Program-made: the position numbers and the translations under genes
Notes under the pieces: model-generated
What the model was told of the DNA's origin: nothing
The model's input: the letters and a program-made list of their open reading frames with translations, nothing else
The model's database searches: none
Source: Ischnura elegans
Lineage: Eukaryota > Arthropoda > Insecta > Odonata > Coenagrionidae
Reading direction: 5' to 3'
Assembly (NCBI RefSeq): GCF_921293095.1
Contig: NC_060246.1
Span: 108,356,941-108,420,940, forward strand
Length of the DNA stretch: 64,000 nucleotides
In this document: piece after piece, positions 11,728 to 23,577 of the stretch
Numbering within the stretch: the first letter of the stretch is position 1
Layout of the letters: every line of letters begins with the position of its first letter

Positions 11728-12867
11728 GTGGGAATGATGATGAAATTTTTCACTTTTAAGAAAACCTTCCGGAAAGCTGTCGAAACAGTTTCCGCACACT
11801 TTTCACACGGAAATTAGGTGAATGCAAGATTTATAAAATAACTTCCAAATATTCACCGGATCGAGTGAACATGGAAAATGACCGCCAAGCGTAGGTTTCC
11901 TCGAGAATTCCAAGTTTTTCTTGCGAATATGACGAGACAAGACGGACGCATCACGCTTCTGGTGAAATACACGCGGCATTCATCCGCGTTACCAAGGAGT
12001 CGTCGCTAACAATGAACGCCTTCCACTGAAAGCGCAGTCGAATTTCGCGGGGGCCGTGCCGCTGGCAGATAGTTCGACCCGGAGGCCGACGATGGCGTCG
12101 GCACTCTGTTTACTTCAAGTGTAAAAAAATGAGGGTCGCGAATGATGACGAAACACAGGTGTCCAATGAAACCGTGAATTGCTTTCTTTCGGAGAGTTGC
12201 ATTTCATGCCGATATTTTTTGCAAAAACATCCGAAATTATTGACTGATGCCGATTCTTCCGTCCCGTATTCTAGCCATTGATGAAGATTTTGGACATTTT
12301 TTCCAGTCCCCGGAGAGGACTTTTTAGGCAGTTTTTAATCAATTCCTCGGAGAGGACTTTTTAAGCATTTTTTCATCAGATTCCCCGGAATTTCAGCATT
12401 TCGAAAGAAAATGCATGACTCGAGTGAGTAGGATAATGCTCTCTCATCGTGTTTATTGACGTTTTCTGGAAGATTTTGAGTGACTTCTTCGAGTCCCCGG
12501 AAATGGCAATTTTTTGGGAATTTCCCAGGACCAAAGCATTCCCCTGGGAAGCGAACGCAGGATGCTCCACGAAGGACGCTGCGATCCCACACGACAGATG
12601 GCACCGAAGGCCCGGAAAACGGACCGCGTCCGTTACGTCCGCGACGCTCCTACGACTCTCCCGGACCCGCCGACGACACCAAAACTCCCGGAGTCTCCAC
12701 ACAACACTTTCATGCGAATTTTTTCCCATTCTCACGCCTAAAATTCGCCATTCCGAGACCGTTCCTCGCCTCAAAAACTCTCGCCGCACACCGCCGCCGC
12801 ACCATCCGACCTCATCACGCAAAATACCCGAAAAACCGTCCCGGAACCCCGGAAAAATTTATTAATT

Positions 12868-13054
12868 ATCGCTTCTCGGCCTTATGGCTAAGATCAAAGT
12901 GTAGTATCTGTTCTTATCAGCTTAATATCTGATACGTCCAGCATTGCTGGACCAGAATATTAATCTGATTTTTGAACATGGGCGGGGTCCCCGGAGTTTA
13001 CTCCATCCCTGCCGCGGGTTGGCCCGGTATTGCAGTACCGCCGGGATCGGCCCA
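12868..13054 (+). ncRNA. U2: U2 snRNA, array copy 8
   Basis: Consensus 187-nt U2. The spacer has two extra T's near 13886 (CTGTTTTTACTTC), which opens a spurious 75-codon frame there. Confidence 0.97.
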
Positions 13055-13426
13055 ACATAAAAGGTTCCAAAAATCAGAAAAGCTGATGAGAACAGATGTT
13101 TCTCTTCCTTGTTTCATTTAAAAAATTCCCGAATCGCGAAAATTCGACAAAGTCCGGAGATTCGTGAGGCAAGAAACGAATGGGCGAAGGAAAGAAGAAA
13201 ATAACACTGGCCACCACTTCATTCATTTATTTTATCACCATTTTACATTCAAACCATGTCTGTAAAATAACAAGCAACAGCACAAAAAATAAAAACTGAC
13301 AGAAAACATAATTTTTTAACATGAGACATCGTTTGAAGAGGATGAATAATATGCCCTCACTAACACTGCAGAAAAGTTCATCTAATGCAGTGCACTGATC
13401 CTAGTGCAGAGCCGGGCACAATTTTT

Positions 13427-13504
13427 CCGGCTCCTCGGCCTTATGGCTAACATAGGAGTGTAGTATATGGGTACGGGACTCGCATGCCAAGAGTGACATA
13501 CGTC
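13427..13504 (+). pseudogene. U2-like 5' domain, unit 8
   Basis: Same segment at +559 from U2 copy 8. Confidence 0.75.
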
Positions 13505-14646
13505 GTGGGAATGATGATGAAATTTTTCACTTTTAAGAAAACCTTCCGGAAAGCTGTCGAAACAGTTTCCGCACACTTTTCACACGGAAATTAGGTGAAT
13601 GCAAGATTTATAAAATAACTTCCAAATATTCACCGGATCGAGTGAACATGGAAAATGACCGCCAAGCGTAGGTTTCCTCGAGAATTCCAAGTTTTTCTTG
13701 CGAATATGACGAGACAAGACGGACGCATCACGCTTCTGGTGAAATACACGCGGCATTCATCCGCGTTACCAAGGAGTCGTCGCTAACAATGAACGCCTTC
13801 CACTGAAAGCGCAGTCGAATTTCGCGGGGGCCGTGCCGCTGGCAGATAGTTCGACCCGGAGGCCGACGATGGCGTCGGCACTCTGTTTTTACTTCAAGTG
13901 TAAAAAAATGAGGGTCGCGAATGATGACGAAACACAGGTGTCCAATGAAACCGTGAATTGCTTTCTTTCGGAGAGTTGCATTTCATGCCGATATTTTTTG
14001 CAAAAACATCCGAAATTATTGACTGATGCCGATTCTTCCGTCCCGTATTCTAGCCATTGATGAAGATTTTGGACATTTTTTCCAGTCCCCGGAGAGGACT
14101 TTTTAGGCAGTTTTTAATCAATTCCTCGGAGAGGACTTTTTAAGCATTTTTTCATCAGATTCCCCGGAATTTCAGCATTTCGAAAGAAAATGCATGACTC
14201 GAGTGAGTAGGATAATGCTCTCTCATCGTGTTTATTGACGTTTTCTGGAAGATTTTGAGTGACTTCTTCGAGTCCCCGGAAATGGCAATTTTTTGGGAAT
14301 TTCCCAGGACCAAAGCATTCCCCTGGGAAGCGAACGCAGGATGCTCCACGAAGGACGCTGCGATCCCACACGACAGATGGCACCGAAGGCCCGGAAAACG
14401 GACCGCGTCCGTTACGTCCGCGACGCTCCTACGACTCTCCCGGACCCGCCGACGACACCAAAACTCCCGGAGTCTCCACACAACACTTTCATGCGAATTT
14501 TTTCCCATTCTCACGCCTAAAATTCGCCATTCCGAGACCGTTCCTCGCCTCAAAAACTCTCGCCGCACACCGCCGCCGCACCATCCGACCTCATCACGCA
14601 AAATACCCGAAAAACCGTCCCGGAACCCCGGAAAAATTTATTAATT

Positions 14647-14833
14647 ATCGCTTCTCGGCCTTATGGCTAAGATCAAAGTGTAGTATCTGTTCTTATCAGC
14701 TTAATATCTGATACGTCCAGCATTGCTGGACCAGAATATTAATCTGATTTTTGAACATGGGCGGGGTCCCCGGAGTTTACTCCATCCCTGCCGCGGGTTG
14801 GCCCGGTATTGCAGTACCGCCGGGATCGGCCCA
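14647..14833 (+). ncRNA. U2: U2 snRNA, array copy 9
   Basis: Consensus 187-nt U2 with the majority promoter and the ATAAAAGG downstream sequence. No private change was noticed in the RNA. Confidence 0.97.
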
Positions 14834-15205
14834 ACATAAAAGGTTCCAAAAATCAGAAAAGCTGATGAGAACAGATGTTTCTCTTCCTTGTTTCATTTAA
14901 AAAATTCCCGAATCGCGAAAATTCGACAAAGTCCGGAGATTCGTGAGGCAAGAAACGAATGGGCGAAGGAAAGAAGAAAATAACACTGGCCACCACTTCA
15001 TTCATTTATTTTATCACCATTTTACATTCAAACCATGTCTGTAAAATAACAAGCAACAGCACAAAAAATAAAAACTGACAGAAAACATAATTTTTTAACA
15101 TGAGACATCGTTTGAAGAGGATGAATAATATGCCCTCACTAACACTGCAGAAAAGTTCATCTAATGCAGTGCACTGATCCTAGTGCAGAGCCGGGCACAA
15201 TTTTT

Positions 15206-15283
15206 CCGGCTCCTCGGCCTTATGGCTAACATAGGAGTGTAGTATATGGGTACGGGACTCGCATGCCAAGAGTGACATACGTC
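15206..15283 (+). pseudogene. U2-like 5' domain, unit 9
   Basis: Same segment at +559 from U2 copy 9. Confidence 0.75.
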
Positions 15284-16423
15284 GTGGGAATGATGATGAA
15301 ATTTTTCACTTTTAAGAAAACCTTCCGGAAAGCTGTCGAAACAGTTTCCGCACACTTTTCACACGGAAATTAGGTGAATGCAAGATTTATAAAATAACTT
15401 CCAAATATTCACCGGATCGAGTGAACATGGAAAATGACCGCCAAGCGTAGGTTTCCTCGAGAATTCCAAGTTTTTCTTGCGAATATGACGAGACAAGACG
15501 GACGCATCACGCTTCTGGTGAAATACACGCGGCATTCATCCGCGTTACCAAGGAGTCGTCGCTAACAATGAACGCCTTCCACTGAAAGCGCAGTCGAATT
15601 TCGCGGGGGCCGTGCCGCTGGCAGATAGTTCGACCCGGAGGCCGACGATGGCGTCGGCACTCTGTTTACTTCAAGTGTAAAAAAATGAGGGTCGCGAATG
15701 ATGACGAAACACAGGTGTCCAATGAAACCGTGAATTGCTTTCTTTCGGAGAGTTGCATTTCATGCCGATATTTTTTGCAAAAACATCCGAAATTATTGAC
15801 TGATGCCGATTCTTCCGTCCCGTATTCTAGCCATTGATGAAGATTTTGGACATTTTTTCCAGTCCCCGGAGAGGACTTTTTAGGCAGTTTTTAATCAATT
15901 CCTCGGAGAGGACTTTTTAAGCATTTTTTCATCAGATTCCCCGGAATTTCAGCATTTCGAAAGAAAATGCATGACTCGAGTGAGTAGGATAATGCTCTCT
16001 CATCGTGTTTATTGACGTTTTCTGGAAGATTTTGAGTGACTTCTTCGAGTCCCCGGAAATGGCAATTTTTTGGGAATTTCCCAGGACCAAAGCATTCCCC
16101 TGGGAAGCGAACGCAGGATGCTCCACGAAGGACGCTGCGATCCCACACGACAGATGGCACCGAAGGCCCGGAAAACGGACCGCGTCCGTTACGTCCGCGA
16201 CGCTCCTACGACTCTCCCGGACCCGCCGACGACACCAAAACTCCCGGAGTCTCCACACAACACTTTCATGCGAATTTTTTCCCATTCTCACGCCTAAAAT
16301 TCGCCATTCCGAGACCGTTCCTCGCCTCAAAAACTCTCGCCGCACACCGCCGCCGCACCATCCGACCTCATCACGCAAAATACCCGAAAAACCGTCCCGG
16401 AACCCCGGAAAAATTTATTAATT

Positions 16424-16610
16424 ATCGCTTCTCGGCCTTATGGCTAAGATCAAAGTGTAGTATCTGTTCTTATCAGCTTAATATCTGATACGTCCAGCAT
16501 TGCTGGACCAGAATATTAATCTGATTTTTGAACATGGGCGGGGTCCCCGGAGTTTACTCCATCCCTGCCGCGGGTTGGCCCGGTATTGCAGTACCGCCGG
16601 GATCGGCCCA
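16424..16610 (+). ncRNA. U2: U2 snRNA, array copy 10
   Basis: Consensus 187-nt U2. The surrounding unit matches the majority type throughout as far as I can read. Confidence 0.97.
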
Positions 16611-16982
16611 ACATAAAAGGTTCCAAAAATCAGAAAAGCTGATGAGAACAGATGTTTCTCTTCCTTGTTTCATTTAAAAAATTCCCGAATCGCGAAAATT
16701 CGACAAAGTCCGGAGATTCGTGAGGCAAGAAACGAATGGGCGAAGGAAAGAAGAAAATAACACTGGCCACCACTTCATTCATTTATTTTATCACCATTTT
16801 ACATTCAAACCATGTCTGTAAAATAACAAGCAACAGCACAAAAAATAAAAACTGACAGAAAACATAATTTTTTAACATGAGACATCGTTTGAAGAGGATG
16901 AATAATATGCCCTCACTAACACTGCAGAAAAGTTCATCTAATGCAGTGCACTGATCCTAGTGCAGAGCCGGGCACAATTTTT

Positions 16983-17060
16983 CCGGCTCCTCGGCCTTAT
17001 GGCTAACATAGGAGTGTAGTATATGGGTACGGGACTCGCATGCCAAGAGTGACATACGTC
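16983..17060 (+). pseudogene. U2-like 5' domain, unit 10
   Basis: Same segment at +559 from U2 copy 10. Confidence 0.75.
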
Positions 17061-18200
17061 GTGGGAATGATGATGAAATTTTTCACTTTTAAGAAAACCT
17101 TCCGGAAAGCTGTCGAAACAGTTTCCGCACACTTTTCACACGGAAATTAGGTGAATGCAAGATTTATAAAATAACTTCCAAATATTCACCGGATCGAGTG
17201 AACATGGAAAATGACCGCCAAGCGTAGGTTTCCTCGAGAATTCCAAGTTTTTCTTGCGAATATGACGAGACAAGACGGACGCATCACGCTTCTGGTGAAA
17301 TACACGCGGCATTCATCCGCGTTACCAAGGAGTCGTCGCTAACAATGAACGCCTTCCACTGAAAGCGCAGTCGAATTTCGCGGGGGCCGTGCCGCTGGCA
17401 GATAGTTCGACCCGGAGGCCGACGATGGCGTCGGCACTCTGTTTACTTCAAGTGTAAAAAAATGAGGGTCGCGAATGATGACGAAACACAGGTGTCCAAT
17501 GAAACCGTGAATTGCTTTCTTTCGGAGAGTTGCATTTCATGCCGATATTTTTTGCAAAAACATCCGAAATTATTGACTGATGCCGATTCTTCCGTCCCGT
17601 ATTCTAGCCATTGATGAAGATTTTGGACATTTTTTCCAGTCCCCGGAGAGGACTTTTTAGGCAGTTTTTAATCAATTCCTCGGAGAGGACTTTTTAAGCA
17701 TTTTTTCATCAGATTCCCCGGAATTTCAGCATTTCGAAAGAAAATGCATGACTCGAGTGAGTAGGATAATGCTCTCTCATCGTGTTTATTGACGTTTTCT
17801 GGAAGATTTTGAGTGACTTCTTCGAGTCCCCGGAAATGGCAATTTTTTGGGAATTTCCCAGGACCAAAGCATTCCCCTGGGAAGCGAACGCAGGATGCTC
17901 CACGAAGGACGCTGCGATCCCACACGACAGATGGCACCGAAGGCCCGGAAAACGGACCGCGTCCGTTACGTCCGCGACGCTCCTACGACTCTCCCGGACC
18001 CGCCGACGACACCAAAACTCCCGGAGTCTCCACACAACACTTTCATGCGAATTTTTTCCCATTCTCACGCCTAAAATTCGCCATTCCGAGACCGTTCCTC
18101 GCCTCAAAAACTCTCGCCGCACACCGCCGCCGCACCATCCGACCTCATCACGCAAAATACCCGAAAAACCGTCCCGGAACCCCGGAAAAATTTATTAATT

Positions 18201-18387
18201 ATCGCTTCTCGGCCTTATGGCTAAGATCAAAGTGTAGTATCTGTTCTTATCAGCTTAATATCTGATACGTCCAGCATTGCTGGACCAGAATATTAATCTG
18301 ATTTTTGAACATGGGCGGGGTCCCCGGAGTTTACTCCATCCCTGCCGCGGGTTGGCCCGGTATTGCAGTACCGCCGGGATCGGCCCA
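18201..18387 (+). ncRNA. U2: U2 snRNA, array copy 11
   Basis: Consensus 187-nt U2. Its unit carries the TTTCCCCACAC spacer variant (near 18900) that is also found in units 4, 6 and 13. Confidence 0.97.
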
Positions 18388-18759
18388 ACATAAAAGGTTC
18401 CAAAAATCAGAAAAGCTGATGAGAACAGATGTTTCTCTTCCTTGTTTCATTTAAAAAATTCCCGAATCGCGAAAATTCGACAAAGTCCGGAGATTCGTGA
18501 GGCAAGAAACGAATGGGCGAAGGAAAGAAGAAAATAACACTGGCCACCACTTCATTCATTTATTTTATCACCATTTTACATTCAAACCATGTCTGTAAAA
18601 TAACAAGCAACAGCACAAAAAATAAAAACTGACAGAAAACATAATTTTTTAACATGAGACATCGTTTGAAGAGGATGAATAATATGCCCTCACTAACACT
18701 GCAGAAAAGTTCATCTAATGCAGTGCACTGATCCTAGTGCAGAGCCGGGCACAATTTTT

Positions 18760-18837
18760 CCGGCTCCTCGGCCTTATGGCTAACATAGGAGTGTAGTATA
18801 TGGGTACGGGACTCGCATGCCAAGAGTGACATACGTC
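18760..18837 (+). pseudogene. U2-like 5' domain, unit 11
   Basis: Same segment at +559 from U2 copy 11. Confidence 0.75.
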
Positions 18838-19976
18838 GTGGGAATGATGATGAAATTTTTCACTTTTAAGAAAACCTTCCGGAAAGCTGTCGAAACAGTT
18901 TCCCCACACTTTTCACACGGAAATTAGGTGAATGCAAGATTTATAAAATAACTTCCAAATATTCACCGGATCGAGTGAACATGGAAAATGACCGCCAAGC
19001 GTAGGTTTCCTCGAGAATTCCAAGTTTTTCTTGCGAATATGACGAGACAAGACGGACGCATCACGCTTCTGGTGAAATACACGCGGCATTCATCCGCGTT
19101 ACCAAGGAGTCGTCGCTAACAATGAACGCCTTCCACTGAAAGCGCAGTCGAATTTCGCGGGGGCCGTGCCGCTGGCAGATAGTTCGACCCGGAGGCCGAC
19201 GATGGCGTCGGCACTCTGTTTACTTCAAGTGTAAAAAAATGAGGGTCGCGAATGATGACGAAACACAGGTGTCCAATGAAACCGTGAATTGCTTTCTTTC
19301 GGAGAGTTGCATTTCATGCCGATATTTTTTGCAAAAACATCCGAAATTATTGACTGATGCCGATTCTTCCGTCCCGTATTCTAGCCATTGATGAAGATTT
19401 TGGACATTTTTTCCAGTCCCCGGAGAGGACTTTTTAGGCAGTTTTTAATCAATTCCTCGGAGAGGACTTTTTAAGCATTTTTTCATCAGATTCCCCGGAA
19501 TTTCAGCATTTCGAAAGAAAATGCATGACTCGAGTGAGTAGGATAATGCTCTCTCATCGTGTTTATTGACGTTTTCTGGAAGATTTTGAGTGACTTCTTC
19601 GAGTCCCCGGAAATGGCAATTTTTTGGGAATTTCCCAGGACCAAAGCATTCCCCTGGGAAGCGAACGCAGGATGCTCCACGAAGGACGCTGCGATCCCAC
19701 ACGACAGATGGCACCGAAGGCCCGGAAAACGGCCCGCGTCCGTTACGTCCGCGACGCTCCTACGACTCTCCCGCACCCGCCGACGACACCAAAACTCCCG
19801 GAGTCTCCACACAACACTTTCATGCGAATTTTTTCCCATTCTCACGCCTAAAATTCGCCATTCCGAGACCGTTCCTCGCCTCAAAAACTCTCGCCGCACA
19901 CCACCGCCGCAGCATCCGACCTCCTCACGCAAAATACCCGAAAAACCGTCCCGGAACCCCGGAAAAATTATTAATT

Positions 19977-20163
19977 ATCGCTTCTCGGCCTTATGGCTAA
20001 GATCAAAGTGTAGTATCTGTTCTTATCAGCTTAATATCTGATACGTCCAGCATTGCTGGACCAGAATATTAATCTGATTTTTGAACATGGGCGGGGTCCC
20101 CGGAGTTTACTCCATCCCTGCCGCGGGTTGGCCCGGTATTGCAGTACCGCCGGGATCGGCCCA
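19977..20163 (+). ncRNA. U2: U2 snRNA, array copy 12
   Basis: Consensus 187-nt RNA behind a distinct promoter subtype. Relative to the majority it has CACCACCGCCGCAGCATC, CCTCCTCACG and one T fewer just before +1 (AAAAATTATTAATT). Two further private changes lie in the block (GGCCCGCG, CCGCACCCG). Copy 13 shares the subtype but not the private changes. The downstream sequence is ATAAATGG. Confidence 0.97.
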
Positions 20164-20535
20164 ACATAAATGGTTCCAAAAATCAGAAAAGCTGATGAGA
20201 ACAGATGTTTCTCTTCCTTGTTTCATTTAAAAAATTCCCGAATCGCGAAAATTCGACAAAGTCCGGAGATTCGTGAGGCAAGAAACGAATGGGCGAAGGA
20301 AAGAAGAAAATAACACTGGCCACCACTTCATTCATTTATTTTATCACCATTTTACATTCAAACCATGTCTGTAAAATAACAAGCAACAGCACAAAAAATA
20401 AAAACTGACAGAAAACATAATTTTTTAACATGAGACATCGTTTGAAGAGGATGAATAATATGCCCTCACTAACACTGCAGAAAAGTTCATCTAATGCAGT
20501 GCACTGATCCTAGTGCAGAGCCGGGCACAATTTTT

Positions 20536-20613
20536 CCGGCTCCTCGGCCTTATGGCTAACATAGGAGTGTAGTATATGGGTACGGGACTCGCATGCCAAG
20601 AGTGACATACGTC
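20536..20613 (+). pseudogene. U2-like 5' domain, unit 12
   Basis: Same segment at +559 from U2 copy 12. Confidence 0.75.
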
Positions 20614-21752
20614 GTGGGAATGATGATGAAATTTTTCACTTTTAAGAAAACCTTCCGGAAAGCTGTCGAAACAGTTTCCGCACACTTTTCACACGGAAAT
20701 TAGGTGAATGCAAGATTTATAAAATAACTTCCAAATATTCACCGGATCGAGTGAACATGGAAAATGACCGCCAAGCGTAGGTTTCCTCGAGAATTCCAAG
20801 TTTTTCTTGCGAATATGACGAGACAAGACGGACGCATCACGCTTCTGGTGAAATACACGCGGCATTCATCCGCGTTACCAAGGAGTCGTCGCTAACAATG
20901 AACGCCTTCCACTGAAAGCGCAGTCGAATTTCGCGGGGGCCGTGCCGCTGGCAGATAGTTCGACCCGGAGGCCGACGATGGCGTCGGCACTCTGTTTACT
21001 TCAAGTGTAAAAAAATGAGGGTCGCGAATGATGACGAAACACAGGTGTCCAATGAAACCGTGAATTGCTTTCTTTCGGAGAGTTGCATTTCATGCCGATA
21101 TTTTTTGCAAAAACATCCGAAATTATTGACTGATGCCGATTCTTCCGTCCCGTATTCTAGCCATTGATGAAGATTTTGGACATTTTTTCCAGTCCCCGGA
21201 GAGGACTTTTTAGGCAGTTTTTAATCAATTCCTCGGAGAGGACTTTTTAAGCATTTTTTCATCAGATTCCCCGGAATTTCAGCATTTCGAAAGAAAATGC
21301 ATGACTCGAGTGAGTAGGATAATGCTCTCTCATCGTGTTTATTGACGTTTTCTGGAAGATTTTGAGTGACTTCTTCGAGTCCCCGGAAATGGCAATTTTT
21401 TGGGAATTTCCCAGGACCAAAGCATTCCCCTGGGAAGCGAACGCAGGATGCTCCACGAAGGACGCTGCGATCCCACACGACAGATGGCACCGAAGGCCCG
21501 GAAAACGGACCGCGTCCGTTACGTCCGCGACGCTCCTACGACTCTCCCGGACCCGCCGACGACACCAAAACTCCCGGAGTCTCCACACAACACTTTCATG
21601 CGAATTTTTTCCCATTCTCACGCCTAAAATTCGCCATTCCGAGACCGTTCCTCGCCTCAAAAACTCTCGCCGCACACCACCGCCGCAGCATCCGACCTCC
21701 TCACGCAAAATACCCGAAAAACCGTCCCGGAACCCCGGAAAAATTATTAATT

Positions 21753-21939
21753 ATCGCTTCTCGGCCTTATGGCTAAGATCAAAGTGTAGTATCTGTTCTT
21801 ATCAGCTTAATATCTGATACGTCCAGCATTGCTGGACCAGAATATTAATCTGATTTTTGAACATGGGCGGGGTCCCCGGAGTTTACTCCATCCCTGCCGC
21901 GGGTTGGCCCGGTATTGCAGTACCGCCGGGATCGGCCCA
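21753..21939 (+). ncRNA. U2: U2 snRNA, array copy 13 (last complete gene)
   Basis: Consensus 187-nt RNA, the last complete gene before the array ends. It has the same promoter subtype as copy 12 and the ATAAATGG downstream variant. Its spacer shares GAATACGACG (near 22590) with unit 1 only, a mosaic pattern expected from exchange between distant units. Confidence 0.97.
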
Positions 21940-22311
21940 ACATAAATGGTTCCAAAAATCAGAAAAGCTGATGAGAACAGATGTTTCTCTTCCTTGTTTC
22001 ATTTAAAAAATTCCCGAATCGCGAAAATTCGACAAAGTCCGGAGATTCGTGAGGCAAGAAACGAATGGGCGAAGGAAAGAAGAAAATAACACTGGCCACC
22101 ACTTCATTCATTTATTTTATCACCATTTTACATTCAAACCATGTCTGTAAAATAACAAGCAACAGCACAAAAAATAAAAACTGACAGAAAACATAATTTT
22201 TTAACATGAGACATCGTTTGAAGAGGATGAATAATATGCCCTCACTAACACTGCAGAAAAGTTCATCTAATGCAGTGCACTGATCCTAGTGCAGAGCCGG
22301 GCACAATTTTT

Positions 22312-22389
22312 CCGGCTCCTCGGCCTTATGGCTAACATAGGAGTGTAGTATATGGGTACGGGACTCGCATGCCAAGAGTGACATACGTC
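22312..22389 (+). pseudogene. U2-like 5' domain, unit 13
   Basis: Same segment at +559 from U2 copy 13. Although the next U2 gene is missing, this element of the last complete unit is intact. Confidence 0.75.
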
Positions 22390-23103
22390 GTGGGAATGAT
22401 GATGAAATTTTTCACTTTTAAGAAAACCTTCCGGAAAGCTGTCGAAACAGTTTCCCCACACTTTTCACACGGAAATTAGGTGAATGCAAGATTTATAAAA
22501 TAACTTCCAAATATTCACCGGATCGAGTGAACATGGAAAATGACCGCCAAGCGTAGGTTTCCTCGAGAATTCCAAGTTTTTCTTGCGAATACGACGAGAC
22601 AAGACGGACGCATCACGCTTCTGGTGAAATACACGCGGCATTCATCCGCGTTACCAAGGAGTCGTCGCTAACAATGAACGCCTTCCACTGAAAGCGCAGT
22701 CGAATTTCGCGGGGGCCGTGCCGCTGGCAGATAGTTCGACCCGGAGGCCGACGATGGCGTCGGCACTCTGTTTACTTCAAGTGTAAAAAAATGAGGGTCG
22801 CGAATGATGACGAAACACAGGTGTCCAATGAAACCGTGAATTGCTTTCTTTCGGAGAGTTGCATTTCATGCCGATATTTTTTGCAAAAACATCCGAAATT
22901 ATTGACTGATGCCGATTCTTCCGTCCCGTATTCTAGCCATTGATGAAGATTTTGGACATTTTTTCCAGTCCCCGGAGAGGACTTTTTAGGCAGTTTTTAA
23001 TCAATTCCTCGGAGAGGACTTTTTAAGCATTTTTTCATCAGATTCCCCGGAATTTCAGCATTTCGAAAGAAAATGCATGACTCGAGTGAGTAGGATAATG
23101 CTC

Positions 23104-23520
23104 TCTCATCGTGTTTCTTGACGTTTTCTGGAAGATTTTGAGTGACTTCTTCGAGTCCCCGGAAATGGCAATTTTTTGGGAATTTCCCAGGACCAAAGCA
23201 TTCCCCTGGGAAGCGAACGCAGGATGCTCCACGAAGGACGCTGCGATCCCACACGACAGATGGCACCGAAGGCCCGGAAAACGGACCGCGTCCGTTACGT
23301 CCGCGACGCTCCTACGACTCTCCCGGACCCGCCGACGACACCAAAACTCCCGGAGTCTCCACACAACACTTTCATGCGAATTTTTTCCCATTCTCACGCC
23401 TAAAATTCGCCATTCCGAGACCGTTCCTCGCCTCAAAAACTCTCGCCGCACACCGCCGCCGCACCATCCGACCTCATCACGCAAAATACCCGAAAAACCG
23501 TCCCGGAACCCCGGAAAAAT
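23104..23520 (+). other. Fourteenth U2 promoter block without its gene
   Basis: The block matches the majority promoter type (GCCGCCGCACCATCC, CCTCATCACG), with a single visible change near its start (TTTCTTGACG for TTTATTGACG). Homology to the array stops at CCCCGGAAAAATT, about 12 bp before where +1 should be. The U2 gene and everything after it in the unit are absent, so this is the right end of the array. Confidence 0.9.
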
Positions 23521-23577
23521 TGCACGAAGTGCCCCGGAGGGACATGCACTTTGTGCAATTTTTTTGCTTCTCGCCTT
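23515..23577 (+). other. Hairpin and possible U2 scar at the array end
   Basis: 18-nt arms at 23515-23532 and 23546-23563 are inverted repeats with one mismatch (a G-U pair in RNA), separated by a 13-nt loop and followed by more T's. The first bases of the left arm are the last bases of the promoter block. Just beyond, 23566-23577 reads GCTTCTCGCCTT, which is U2 nt 4-16 with one G missing. This may be a displaced remnant of the fourteenth gene or chance. Confidence 0.55.

Larger units (their letters stand above)
1..23520 (+). repeat. Tandem U2 snRNA gene array, ~1.78 kb unit
   Basis: Successive U2 starts lie at 423, 2201, 3977, 5754, 7533, 9312, 11091, 12868, 14647, 16424, 18201, 19977 and 21753, so periods are 1776-1779 bp. 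Each unit reads: GC-rich promoter block (about 420 bp before the gene), U2 (187 bp), 3' box, AT-rich spacer, a U2-like 5' domain at +559, then a further spacer of about 1.1 kb. Units differ by a few scattered substitutions and homopolymer-length changes, which fits concerted evolution by unequal exchange or gene conversion. The array is cut by the left window edge, and its right end is a promoter block without a gene. I saw no transposon inside it. Tandem U2 arrays are known in other animals, including the human RNU2 locus. The spacer ORFs (60-225 codons) are not supported as genes. Confidence 0.97.

Noticed and set aside
1-23520. Satellite DNA or CRISPR-like array
   Set aside because: The period is far too long for CRISPR, and each unit contains a complete snRNA gene with processing signals.
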